Below, one piece after another: positions 41,639 through 50,365 of a DNA stretch of 64,000 nt. Source of the DNA: an uncultured Lachnospiraceae bacterium. Lineage in GTDB: Bacteria; Bacillota; Clostridia; Lachnospirales; Lachnospiraceae. The notes beneath the pieces were generated by a model. That model saw only the letters and a program-made list of their open reading frames with translations. It did no database searches and was not told the origin of the DNA. The position numbers and the translations under genes are program-made. Each line of letters begins with the position of its first letter. Within the stretch, counting starts at the first letter, position 1. The DNA lies in NCBI GenBank assembly GCA_910587295.1, contig CAJULP010000022.1:1-64000 (forward strand), read 5' to 3'.

Positions 41639-43546
41639 ATGACGATTAAAGAAATAGCACAAATGTCAAATGTTTCAATTTCAACGGTTTCCAAGATCCT
41701 TAACGGAAAAGATCAGTCCATCAGTAAAGAGACAAGGGAAAAGGTCTTAAGGATCGCCAGGGAATACCATTATATCCCCTATGAGAGCGCCGCCGGCGTG
41801 TTCCAGTTTTTGATCGGGGTCATTGTGAAGGATACAAGAAAAGGGCGGATGCTGTTAGCGGGGATCAACCGTGGGGCAAGGAAACAGGGGTATGGTGTTT
41901 ATTGCTGTGAATACGGTTCAGAAAAAGACAGTGAGAAAAAAGCGGTTTCCGCCATGTGTGCCCAGAATGTATCTATGGTCATCTGGCAGAGAAACAGCAG
42001 GGAAAGCATGGAATACCTGCCCCGCCTTGAGGAAAAGGGGATTACGGTTTTTTACTGTGATTTTCTTTTGGAGGCAGAGGGAGAACGGCAATTCACATTG
42101 GATTACGGAAGATATGGTTATGAGGCTGTTACATATTTGGCAGAGAGACAGCATAAAAGGATAGGCTGTCTCGTCCAGACGGAAAACGAGAAATCAAGCC
42201 GGTTTGTGAAAGGTTTTTACCGGTGTTTATATGATCTGGGGCTTGAAAGCAGAGCTGATTTTGTGATGGAGTGGAACAGCTTAAAGGCATTTTCCGACAT
42301 TGCTCTTTATGGGATAACGGCGCTTGTGTGTCTGGAAGAGGAGATTGCTGCGGATGTGTACCGCAAGGCGGCGGACAGCGGTTATAAGATCCCGAAAGAT
42401 TTGTCCATTTTGACGATCACGGAATGCCGCGAGCAACGGGTGCTTTATCCCAGATTGACAGGGATTTATCTGCCTGTGGAAGAACTGGGAGAATATGCCT
42501 GCAGCCAGGTGATCGCCTATTGGGAAAAGTCGGAAAAGCCAGAGCAGGTAACAAAGATTGAAGTATTAGAGGGAGACAGCGCGGGAGAGGTTCCCGATCA
42601 TATGGCAGGGAAGATCGTAGTAGTGGGAAGCATCAATATGGACTCGGTCATCAGTGTCAGGGATTTTCCGGAAGCAGGGCAGACCTGTATTGCACAAAAG
42701 CTCCATTCTTACGCCGGAGGAAAAGGGTTTAATCAGGCTGTGGGAGCGGCAAAACTAGGGGCAGACGTGGTTTTGGTGGGAAAGATTGGGCAGGATTATG
42801 AGGCGAAGGTTTTGCGCGATACCATGGCAGGCTACGGTTTGTGTACGGATGGTATATTTGAGTCTCCTGCAGGAGGAACAGGAAAAGCATATATCACTGT
42901 GGCGAAAAACGGTGAAAGCAATATTATTGTGTATGCCGGGGCAAACCGCCTGCTGACAGAAGATGATCTTTACAGCCATAAACAGCTTTTCCGGGGAGCG
43001 CAGTATTGCCTTTTGCAGTTGGAAACGCCGGCGGAAATTGTTGATTGTGCGGCCGGGCTGGCAAAAGAACAGGGGATCAAGACGATCTTAAAGCCCGCTG
43101 CCGTGGACGAAATCAGCGATTCACTTTTAGGGAAGATTGATATTTTTGTTCCGAACCGGAAGGAATTGTTCCATCTTTGTCCGGAAGGGGATGGGATTGA
43201 AGAAAAAGCAGAATCTATTTTAAAACGCGGTGTAAAAGAAGTGATCGTGACTTTGGACGAACATGGATGCATGTGGAAGAACCATGAACTGACGATGTAT
43301 TTTCAGGCGGCGGAATTTGAAGCGGTGGATACCACGGGTGCGGCGGATGCGTTTATTGCGGCACTGGCAGTTTATCTGTCGGAAGGATTTTCCATGAAGC
43401 TGGCAATCCAGTACGCTACCTACGCGGCAGGTTTTTCCATCACACGGGATGGGGTCCAGTCGGCAATGGCAGACAGACTGACCATGGATGCTTATGCGGA
43501 TAAGATTGCGGAAACCATTGCCTGTGGCACGGAAAATATCTACTAA
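41639..43546 (+). CDS. LacI-family regulator fused to a ribokinase (PfkB) domain
   Basis: A 635-aa bifunctional protein. Residues 1-50 are a LacI helix-turn-helix and hinge (MTIKEIAQMSNVSISTVSKILNG). Residues 60-310 form a periplasmic-binding-like effector domain. Residues 325-635 are a full ribokinase-family domain (VVVGSINMDSVISV, YAGGKGFNQAVGAAKLGAD, NPxxE-like FVPNRKE) with the anion-hole/base motif DTTGAADAF (Asp570 the likely base; an Ala replaces the usual second Gly). There is no frameshift or weak linker, so this is a genuine fusion. It may let kinase substrate or product control DNA binding. First gene of the cluster. A separate ribokinase closes it. Confidence 0.9.
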   Translation: MTIKEIAQMSNVSISTVSKILNGKDQSISKETREKVLRIAREYHYIPYESAAGVFQFLIGVIVKDTRKGRMLLAGINRGARKQGYGVYCCEYGSEKDSEKKAVSAMCAQNVSMVIWQRNSRESMEYLPRLEEKGITVFYCDFLLEAEGERQFTLDYGRYGYEAVTYLAERQHKRIGCLVQTENEKSSRFVKGFYRCLYDLGLESRADFVMEWNSLKAFSDIALYGITALVCLEEEIAADVYRKAADSGYKIPKDLSILTITECREQRVLYPRLTGIYLPVEELGEYACSQVIAYWEKSEKPEQVTKIEVLEGDSAGEVPDHMAGKIVVVGSINMDSVISVRDFPEAGQTCIAQKLHSYAGGKGFNQAVGAAKLGADVVLVGKIGQDYEAKVLRDTMAGYGLCTDGIFESPAGGTGKAYITVAKNGESNIIVYAGANRLLTEDDLYSHKQLFRGAQYCLLQLETPAEIVDCAAGLAKEQGIKTILKPAAVDEISDSLLGKIDIFVPNRKELFHLCPEGDGIEEKAESILKRGVKEVIVTLDEHGCMWKNHELTMYFQAAEFEAVDTTGAADAFIAALAVYLSEGFSMKLAIQYATYAAGFSITRDGVQSAMADRLTMDAYADKIAETIACGTENIY

Positions 43547-43621
43547 ACAGACAGGGAGCAGATAGGGGGCCGCTAAGGATCGGGAAGCGGCAGGCAGGTG
43601 TAAAAGAAAAGGACGGGGAAA

Positions 43622-45010
43622 ATGGAAGGAAAGAAAAAGGAAATCAAGATTTTAGCGCCCTGTGGTATTTTAGGGTATGGATATCCGCCGCAGTCTTTCA
43701 GGAACGGCATGGCCATGGGACCGGATGCCATCGTGGTAGATGCCGGGAGCACGGATGCCGGACCTCATAAGCTTGGCGCGGGAACGGCCATCGTCAGCAG
43801 GCAGGCCTGTAAAAAGGATCTGGAGCTGATGATCACGGAAGGGGCGAAGGCAAAGATCCCTGTCATCATCGGTTCGGCAGGGGGAAGCGGCGGCCGTGTC
43901 CATGTGGAGTGGACGTGGGATATCATTAAGGAGATCTTAAAAGAACATGATCTGACAGAAATGAAGACAGTGGTCATATGGGCTGACATCGAGAAAGATG
44001 TAGTGGAAAAGAGGCTGGAAGAAGGGAAGGTCACACCCCTTGGAGCGGGAGTGAAGGAACTGACAAAGGAACGGTTAGCGGAAACTACGGGCATTGTGGC
44101 GCAGATGGGACATGAACCGGTGGTAAAGGCGCTTAAAGAGGGGTATCAACTTATCATCTGTGGAAGGGCATATGATCCGTCCCCCTTTGCCGCTGTGGCA
44201 ATTTATCATGGACTGCCGCCGGCGTATGGATATCATGCAGGCAAAATACTGGAGTGTGCGGCGTTATGTGCCGTTCCGGGAACCACAAAGGATTGTATGA
44301 TGGGAACCATAAGGGAAGATGGCTTTTGTATCGAACCCTTATCGGACGAACGCAAATGTACGGCACTGTCAGTAGCGGCCCATACGTTTTATGAAAAGGA
44401 TCACCCCTATATCCTGCACGGTCCGGGATGCGTGTTGAATTTGGAGCAGTGCAGGTTTACGGAACAGGAGGGTGGCAAGGTATGGGTAAGCGGCAGCCGG
44501 ATTGAGAACACGGAGCGCTACTACATAAAACTGGAAGGGGCAAGGCTTTCCGCATATCGGACTTTTGTTGTGGCGGGAGTCAGGGATCCTGTTTTTATAT
44601 CCAGGATATCTGAGATCGAGGAAGCGGCAAAAGGTCAAGTGGAAGCTTATTATCAGGAAATACCAAAGGAAAATTATACCATTCATTTTATGAATTATGG
44701 GATTGACGGCGTGATGGGGGAATTGGAGCCGGCAAGAGGCGAGCTGCCCCATGAGGTGGGCATTGTATTTGAGGTACTGGCTGTTGACCAGGATACGGCA
44801 AATGCCGTTTGCGGCTCTCTGCGGTCATCGCTTTTGCACTATGGGTATGAAGGGCGCAAAGCGACAGCCGGCAATCTTGCATTCCCGTTTGCCCCCAGTG
44901 ATATTGTATTCGGGCCGGTATATGAGTTTTCCGTATATCATTTGATGGAAGTGAAAGACGGGATGGAACAGTTTATTTTGGAAGATGTGACATTGGCAGC
45001 AAGTGAATGA
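43622..45010 (+). CDS. AtuA-family (DUF1446) protein
   Basis: A 462-aa protein of the acyclic-terpene-utilisation AtuA/DUF1446 family, with ILAPCGILGYGYPPQSF, VVDAGSTDAGPHKLGAG and IIGSAGGSGGRVHVEW in the N-terminal region. No signal peptide. The biochemical reaction of the family is not established to my knowledge. It is commonly followed by a DUF4387 gene, as here, and the two probably form one enzyme. The stop overlaps the open frame of the next gene. GACGGGGAAA precedes ATG 43622. Confidence 0.87.
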   Translation: MEGKKKEIKILAPCGILGYGYPPQSFRNGMAMGPDAIVVDAGSTDAGPHKLGAGTAIVSRQACKKDLELMITEGAKAKIPVIIGSAGGSGGRVHVEWTWDIIKEILKEHDLTEMKTVVIWADIEKDVVEKRLEEGKVTPLGAGVKELTKERLAETTGIVAQMGHEPVVKALKEGYQLIICGRAYDPSPFAAVAIYHGLPPAYGYHAGKILECAALCAVPGTTKDCMMGTIREDGFCIEPLSDERKCTALSVAAHTFYEKDHPYILHGPGCVLNLEQCRFTEQEGGKVWVSGSRIENTERYYIKLEGARLSAYRTFVVAGVRDPVFISRISEIEEAAKGQVEAYYQEIPKENYTIHFMNYGIDGVMGELEPARGELPHEVGIVFEVLAVDQDTANAVCGSLRSSLLHYGYEGRKATAGNLAFPFAPSDIVFGPVYEFSVYHLMEVKDGMEQFILEDVTLAASE

Positions 45011-45020
45011 GGTATATAAA

Positions 45021-45362
45021 ATGGCGGAAAAAAGATTATATGACCTGGCGAAAGTGATCCGTTCAAAAAACAGCGGGCCGTTTTCCATCACATTGGACGC
45101 ATTGTTTTCAGATGCAAAAGTCTATTATGGGATAAAGAAAAGCGGTGTGATAACGAGAGAGAAGATTGCGGAGATTTATCAATTAAAACCGCAGATGATC
45201 ACGCAGTTGGTATTTTTTGATGCGGCCCTTGGCTTTAAGATCACTTTTGACCGGAAAATTTCTTCTGGCACATGTCTGGACACGGATGTGTATGGAGCAC
45301 AGCAGCACGCCCCGCTGGGGGAATTGATGGTTCCTGTGGAGGATGAACCGGAAGATGGATGA
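45021..45362 (+). CDS. DUF4387 protein, partner of AtuA
   Basis: A 113-aa protein from ATG 45021 with GAGG 8 nt upstream. An ATG at 45003 inside the AtuA gene is an alternative. LYDLAKVIRSKNSGPFSITLD, FDAALGFKITFDRKISSGTCLDTDVYGAQQHAPL are the DUF4387 hallmarks. Likely the small subunit or partner of the DUF1446 protein. Overlaps the following HAD gene by a few bases. Confidence 0.87.
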   Translation: MAEKRLYDLAKVIRSKNSGPFSITLDALFSDAKVYYGIKKSGVITREKIAEIYQLKPQMITQLVFFDAALGFKITFDRKISSGTCLDTDVYGAQQHAPLGELMVPVEDEPEDG

Positions 45363-46176
45363 GCGGATAAAGCAGATAGAAATGGTGGTGTCGGATTTAG
45401 ATGATACCCTGGTACGTTCGGATAAGCGTATATCAGATGACACGAAACGGGTATTCGGGGAATGTGTCAAAAGAGGGATCCGTACCGCCTTTGCCACTGC
45501 AAGGCTGGCGGTAAGCACACTGTTGGAAGAACAGGAGTTAAAACCCAATATCCGCATTGTATCTAACGGCGGGATGGTATTAGAAGGCGGTAAAGTGGTC
45601 TTGTTTCATGCTATGGATGGAAAGGAATTAGGAAGATTTCTTCACCGTCTGATCCAGTTGAAAGCTCAGGGCATCTACGTAGGGTGCAGGGAGCAGGTTT
45701 ATACAAACAGTGAAAGTTTTCGCTGTTCAAGGACATTAAAGCAGTCAGTTTATTGCGATTTGCAGGAGCCGCTTAAGGAGGAAGCGTGTCAGGTCTTTTT
45801 CCGCATAAGGGAGCGGGAAAAGGCGGAAGAATTACAAAAGGAGTTTTCTTTTTTCAGCTGGGTCTGTTATCGGGATGGCACATATGCGGTGATGGCTCCG
45901 GGCGTATCCAAAGCAAAGGCTCTTTTGGAGATAGCTTACAGGTATGGGATAAGTCCGGACAGGATAGCGGCATTTGGAGATGATGAAGGGGATCTTGAAA
46001 TGCTGCAGGTCTGTGGAGTGGGCGTTGCCATGGGAAATGCTCTGCCTTATGTAAAGGCCGGTGCCGCATATGTGACAAAATCCAATGAAGAAGATGGAGT
46101 GGCATGGTTTATAGACAGATATATTTTGGGAAAAGGGGAGAAAAGGGATGGTCAAAATGATCATAACGGATCTTGA
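45355..46176 (+). CDS. HAD-superfamily phosphatase, Cof type (first copy)
   Basis: About 273 aa from ATG 45355, which is properly spaced from GTGGAGG; an in-frame ATG at 45343 abuts that site. HAD motif I is VSDLDDTLVRSD, motif II is near VSNGG, and motif IV is AFGDDEGDLEML. The C2B cap suits sugar phosphates or nucleotides. A paralog follows immediately, overlapping by 29 bp, so both are translated together. Confidence 0.88.
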   Translation: MDERIKQIEMVVSDLDDTLVRSDKRISDDTKRVFGECVKRGIRTAFATARLAVSTLLEEQELKPNIRIVSNGGMVLEGGKVVLFHAMDGKELGRFLHRLIQLKAQGIYVGCREQVYTNSESFRCSRTLKQSVYCDLQEPLKEEACQVFFRIREREKAEELQKEFSFFSWVCYRDGTYAVMAPGVSKAKALLEIAYRYGISPDRIAAFGDDEGDLEMLQVCGVGVAMGNALPYVKAGAAYVTKSNEEDGVAWFIDRYILGKGEKRDGQNDHNGS

Positions 46177-46912
46177 TCAGACAATGCTAAGGAATGATGG
46201 CAGTATATCAGATTATACAAAAGATATATTGGCTGAATGTAAAAAGCGGGAGATCCTGCTGGGGGTTGCCACGGCGCGCTCAATGGTAAATGCAGTGCAT
46301 TTGCAAGAGCTATTGGGAGCGGAGGTGTTGATCTGTTCTAATGGCAGCAGGGTCATGTACGAAGGGAAACTGATAGACAGCGTCTTGCTTGACGCGGATA
46401 CGGTCTGTGCCCTGACGGACGGTCTGCAAAAACTGGCATCTATGGAAGAGATCCTTATGGAAGGGGAGGATCAGGTATATATCAATACTTACCGGTTCAA
46501 ACCGCCGCATCCTTACGCAAAAGCGCATCACACAGACTTTGTGGGCGGTATGAACAAAGCGGCTTTCCAGGTTTTTGCGGGGATTGGAAATAAAGAGGAA
46601 GCGCAGAGCATCAGGAAGCGTTTTCCTGACTGCCGCTGCCTGAATTACCGGGATAGCAGCCGGTATGCGTTTATGGCAAAAGAGGTGTCAAAAAAGAACG
46701 CACTGCTGCGGACGGCCGAAAAACTGAAAATTCCCATATCGGAAGTGGCGGCATTCGGGGATGATGAAGGGGATATAGAAATGCTTCGTGCCTGTGGGAT
46801 GGGGATAGCCATGGGGAATGCGCTGGAATGTGTAAAAGAAGTTTCCTTTGCCGTAACTAAGACCAATGAGGAAGACGGGGCTGCGTGGTTTATAGAACAC
46901 CATATTTTATAA
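46148..46912 (+). CDS. HAD-superfamily phosphatase, Cof type (second copy)
   Basis: A 254-aa paralog of the preceding protein: motif I ITDLDQTMLRND, motif II CSNGS, motif III Lys in SKKNALLRTAEKLKI and motif IV AFGDDEGDIEMLRACG. The two share the same layout and a nearly identical C-terminal stretch (MGNAL, TNEEDG.AWFI), so they arose by tandem duplication. GGGGAG precedes ATG 46148. Natural substrates unknown; phosphosugars of the cluster are likely. Confidence 0.88.
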   Translation: MVKMIITDLDQTMLRNDGSISDYTKDILAECKKREILLGVATARSMVNAVHLQELLGAEVLICSNGSRVMYEGKLIDSVLLDADTVCALTDGLQKLASMEEILMEGEDQVYINTYRFKPPHPYAKAHHTDFVGGMNKAAFQVFAGIGNKEEAQSIRKRFPDCRCLNYRDSSRYAFMAKEVSKKNALLRTAEKLKIPISEVAAFGDDEGDIEMLRACGMGIAMGNALECVKEVSFAVTKTNEEDGAAWFIEHHIL

Positions 46913-46926
46913 AGATAGGAGAAGGT

Positions 46927-47814
46927 ATGCTAAAAAAGATAAAGAGAGATAAAGTATTATATTTGATGCTGGCGCCGGGGTTTTTATATTTTTTGCTGTT
47001 CCACGTGTGGCCGATTTTTGAGATGAAGCTGGCTTTTTATGATTACAGGATCATGGGGGATGATATTTTCGTAGGGTGGAAGCATTTTAAGACATTGTTT
47101 TCCACGCCGGCCTTTTTCGGGATCATTAAAAATACGCTGGTCATCAGCTTTATGAAGATCGTTCTGTTTTTCCCGTTTCCGGTAGCCTTTGCGCTGGCTT
47201 TAAATGAGATGCGGGCAAGGCGTTTCAGGAAAACGGTACAGGTTGTTTCTTACCTGCCCCACTTTTTGTCATGGGTTGTCATTGCGGGGATCTGGTATGA
47301 ATTTCTTTCGCCTTCCAACGGTCTTGTCATGGACATTGCAGCCTTTTTTGGCGGGGAAAGGAAGAATCTTTTGACAGATAAGAACAGTATTTTGTGGGTA
47401 CTTTTTGCTTCCAGTACATGGAGGAGTATGGGCTGGGATTCCATAATCTATCTGTCGGCTATCCTTGGGATTGATACGGCATTGTATGAGGCTGCCAAAA
47501 TGGATGGCGCAAGCCGGTGGAAGACCATATGTTACATTATCTTGCCGGCATTGGCAGGACCCATGGTAACGGTATTGATCTTAAATGTGGGTTTTGTTAT
47601 GAGCGCCGGGTATGACCAGATTTTAAACTTCAGCAACGATGCAGTGCTTAGCAGGGTCGACATTCTGGACACTTATGTATACAGGATCGGTCTGCTTCAG
47701 GGGCAGTATTCCTTTGCCACTGCGGCAAATTTGTTTAAGGGCGTGATCGGAACGGCGATGATCCTGCTTACTCACTTCACGTCAAAGAAACTGACAGGAA
47801 AAGGTGCATGGTAA
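46927..47814 (+). CDS. ABC importer permease (LplB type)
   Basis: A 295-aa permease from ATG 46927 behind AGGAGAAGG. Six membrane segments (FLYFLLFHVWPIFEMKLAFY first) and the EAA loop (YEAAKMDGASRWKTICYIILP) identify a type I sugar-class inner-membrane subunit. Pairs with the YtcP-like permease next. No ATPase gene is present in the cluster. Confidence 0.9.
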   Translation: MLKKIKRDKVLYLMLAPGFLYFLLFHVWPIFEMKLAFYDYRIMGDDIFVGWKHFKTLFSTPAFFGIIKNTLVISFMKIVLFFPFPVAFALALNEMRARRFRKTVQVVSYLPHFLSWVVIAGIWYEFLSPSNGLVMDIAAFFGGERKNLLTDKNSILWVLFASSTWRSMGWDSIIYLSAILGIDTALYEAAKMDGASRWKTICYIILPALAGPMVTVLILNVGFVMSAGYDQILNFSNDAVLSRVDILDTYVYRIGLLQGQYSFATAANLFKGVIGTAMILLTHFTSKKLTGKGAW

Positions 47815-47823
47815 GGAGGGCAT

Positions 47824-48702
47824 ATGAACAAAAAAAAGAAAAAATTTCATTTATCAGATCTGATCCTGAACTTGGCGATGCTCCTTGTTGCGTTGACTAT
47901 GCTGATACCTATTCTGAATTTGCTGGCAAAGTCAATATCGACGCCGGCGTCGGTTCCTTATATGAAAGGCTATCAGATCTGGCCAAGCGGTTTTGATCTG
48001 ATCAATTACGAGATCATTTTCAGTAACCAGGTGGTGTGGACCGCACTTAAAAATTCACTGTTTATCACTGTGGTTGGGGTATTGGTCAATGTGCTGGTGA
48101 CAACGATGATGGCATATGCGCTGACCAGGCCAGGCTTGGTCGGTAAAAAGGCGATTATGGTTTTTCTGATCATTATGATGATTTTTGAGCCGGGTATCAT
48201 TCAGGAATATTTTGTGATGAAGGATCTGCATCTTCTGGACAACCTGTGGTCTATGGTATTATACCGGTCGGTCAGTGTATATAATGTTATCCTTTTGATG
48301 CGGTTTTTCCAGGAAACGCCTGAGGCCCTTTTGGATGCGGCCAAAATAGACGGGGCAGGCCATATCAGGGTGCTGTTTTCCATATTTTTACCGCTGAATA
48401 AAATACCGATCCTGACGATCGGAATGTTTTATGCGGTATATCGATGGAATGAATTTTTCCACAGCAGTATTTTCCTTTCATCAAGGGGGAATACGGTACT
48501 GCAGGTATTTTTACGGCAGTTTGTTGTGGAAGGGGATACGACAGCGCTTTCAGCGCTGGGAACGCTGGACTTAAGTTCCATTAACATGAGCGCGCTGCGG
48601 GCTTCCACTATTATTGTTACTATGGTGCCTATATTGGTGCTGTATCCGTTTATCCTGAAATATTATACCAGCGGCGTCATGGTAGGGGCTGTGAAAGAGT
48701 GA
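47824..48702 (+). CDS. ABC importer permease (YtcP type)
   Basis: A 292-aa permease with six membrane segments and the EAA loop LLDAAKIDGAGHIRVLFSIFLPLNK. The order LplB-like, YtcP-like, binding protein is the common carbohydrate arrangement that borrows a shared MsmK-type ATPase. AAGGAGG lies 4-5 nt before ATG 47824. Confidence 0.9.
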   Translation: MNKKKKKFHLSDLILNLAMLLVALTMLIPILNLLAKSISTPASVPYMKGYQIWPSGFDLINYEIIFSNQVVWTALKNSLFITVVGVLVNVLVTTMMAYALTRPGLVGKKAIMVFLIIMMIFEPGIIQEYFVMKDLHLLDNLWSMVLYRSVSVYNVILLMRFFQETPEALLDAAKIDGAGHIRVLFSIFLPLNKIPILTIGMFYAVYRWNEFFHSSIFLSSRGNTVLQVFLRQFVVEGDTTALSALGTLDLSSINMSALRASTIIVTMVPILVLYPFILKYYTSGVMVGAVKE

Positions 48703-48817
48703 GCTTGTTGATGTGCGGTAGGGCGGCTGCCTGCGAAAAGGCGGCAGGGCTTTTACATAGCAGTAAAAAGGTAATGCCGTTCCAATGGATCGGCAGCGAA
48801 GAAGGAGGAATATGCAT

Positions 48818-50359
48818 ATGAAGAAAAAGTTGATTTCACTGTTAATGGCAGGGGCGTTGGCGGCAGGTCTGCTGGCTGGCTGCGGCGGAAAGGATGCCCA
48901 GGGCGGTAAGGAAGCGGAAACGCCTAAGCAGGAGGAAGCTGCGAAGCCTGCACAAGAAGAGCAGCAAGAACCTGCACAAGAAGAGCAGACAAGCGGAGAA
49001 AAAGAAACGTTAAGGCTTGTGATCAAAGATGTAAGCCCGGAAGATCCTGTATATCAGGAATGGCTGGAGAAGTTTAATGCTGAATTGGATGTGGCAGGGA
49101 TTGGTGCGCAGGTAGAATTGGTTTCCATGCAAAGCGGCACCTATTCGGAAAATCTGGCGCTGCTGCTTAACAGCGGTGACATTCCTGACATCATTTATTT
49201 CCAGGGGGGAGATGAAGAATTTGCATTAAATCAGAACATTTTGGAAGATCTGACACCTTATATCCAGGGGTCTACTTATATTAAGGGAATGATCGACCAG
49301 CGCGCTTATATCCAGACCAGACAAAAAAATTATCCTTACCTGCTTTATTTGTCCGTAATGAGCACTAAAGTGCCTGTTATCAGGACTGATGTGTTTGATA
49401 AGTGCGCAGTTAAGGATGCTTTCCTGGCAGATCCTTCGGTAGAAAACTATCATCAATTAATGAAGGAAGCAAAAGAGCAGGGCGGCTATTTAGCAGGATA
49501 TACGGTGGCCGGCGATCTGGCGGAAATCAATAACGTGTTTGACCAGGCGTTTGGCCTTAGTACCACATGGGTAAAGCAGGATGCAGGTTATGTGTATGGA
49601 CGTGTCAGCGACGCTTACCTGGAGGAATTAAAATTTTACGCACAGCTTTATAGCGAAGGTCTGTTAGATAATGAGTATGCTTCCAATAACTGGGAGGATA
49701 AAGAAAACAAATTCTTTGGCGACGGTGCGGCGATCGTTTCAGGAACACAGGGAGCAGTTGTTGACAGCTATAATACCAAGCAGAAGAAGGCCAACGGAGA
49801 CGGGGCAGTATTGACGGTACTTCCTCCCGCAAAAGGCGTTGCGCAAGGGTATACGCCGATTGATGTCAGCAAGGAATCCAGAGGCTTTGCGATCAGCGCA
49901 CTGTCCGAGCACAAGGATCTGGCGTTTGCGGTATTGGAATATGCGGCAAGTCCGGAAGGAAGGGTTTTGGATCTTCTTGGTTTTGAGGGAACACATTATG
50001 TCCTGGATGGAAACGGTAAATTTGAGTTACAGGAAGCACATGATAACTGGTATAGCGTGATCTGGGGGCTTACAGATAACCTGGATATGGATCAGATGAG
50101 CGAAAATACGCCATATATCAGTGAACCGGGCGAAAAATCTTTGGAGATGTTCCTGCAGTATTCAAGCAATGACAATGCGGTAGTAATCCCTTCTGACTAT
50201 GCAGTGGCATGGGATGCATGTACATCCGTATATAAAGAGTTCTCAGCGGATTTTGTGATGGGCAATAAAACGGAAGCTGACTGGGATGCCTATGTGGAAG
50301 CGTGGAATAACGCAGGCGGCGCTCAGGTAACGGAATATATCAATACAGTGCTGGAGTAG
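48818..50359 (+). CDS. Extracellular solute-binding lipoprotein (LplA type)
   Basis: A 513-aa binding protein from ATG 48818, which is 9 nt from AGGAGG. Signal peptide with lipobox LLAGC (Cys22), then a Gln/Glu-rich spacer containing a short repeat (AQEEQQEPAQEEQ, about residues 45-60) and a large family-1 binding domain (LALLLNSGDIPDIIYFQGGDE). Its size, over 500 aa, is typical of LplA-like proteins that bind oligosaccharides or bulky glycosides. Preceded by an 80-bp gap with a GC-rich possible hairpin. Confidence 0.9.
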   Translation: MKKKLISLLMAGALAAGLLAGCGGKDAQGGKEAETPKQEEAAKPAQEEQQEPAQEEQTSGEKETLRLVIKDVSPEDPVYQEWLEKFNAELDVAGIGAQVELVSMQSGTYSENLALLLNSGDIPDIIYFQGGDEEFALNQNILEDLTPYIQGSTYIKGMIDQRAYIQTRQKNYPYLLYLSVMSTKVPVIRTDVFDKCAVKDAFLADPSVENYHQLMKEAKEQGGYLAGYTVAGDLAEINNVFDQAFGLSTTWVKQDAGYVYGRVSDAYLEELKFYAQLYSEGLLDNEYASNNWEDKENKFFGDGAAIVSGTQGAVVDSYNTKQKKANGDGAVLTVLPPAKGVAQGYTPIDVSKESRGFAISALSEHKDLAFAVLEYAASPEGRVLDLLGFEGTHYVLDGNGKFELQEAHDNWYSVIWGLTDNLDMDQMSENTPYISEPGEKSLEMFLQYSSNDNAVVIPSDYAVAWDACTSVYKEFSADFVMGNKTEADWDAYVEAWNNAGGAQVTEYINTVLE

Positions 50360-50365
50360 AAGAAT

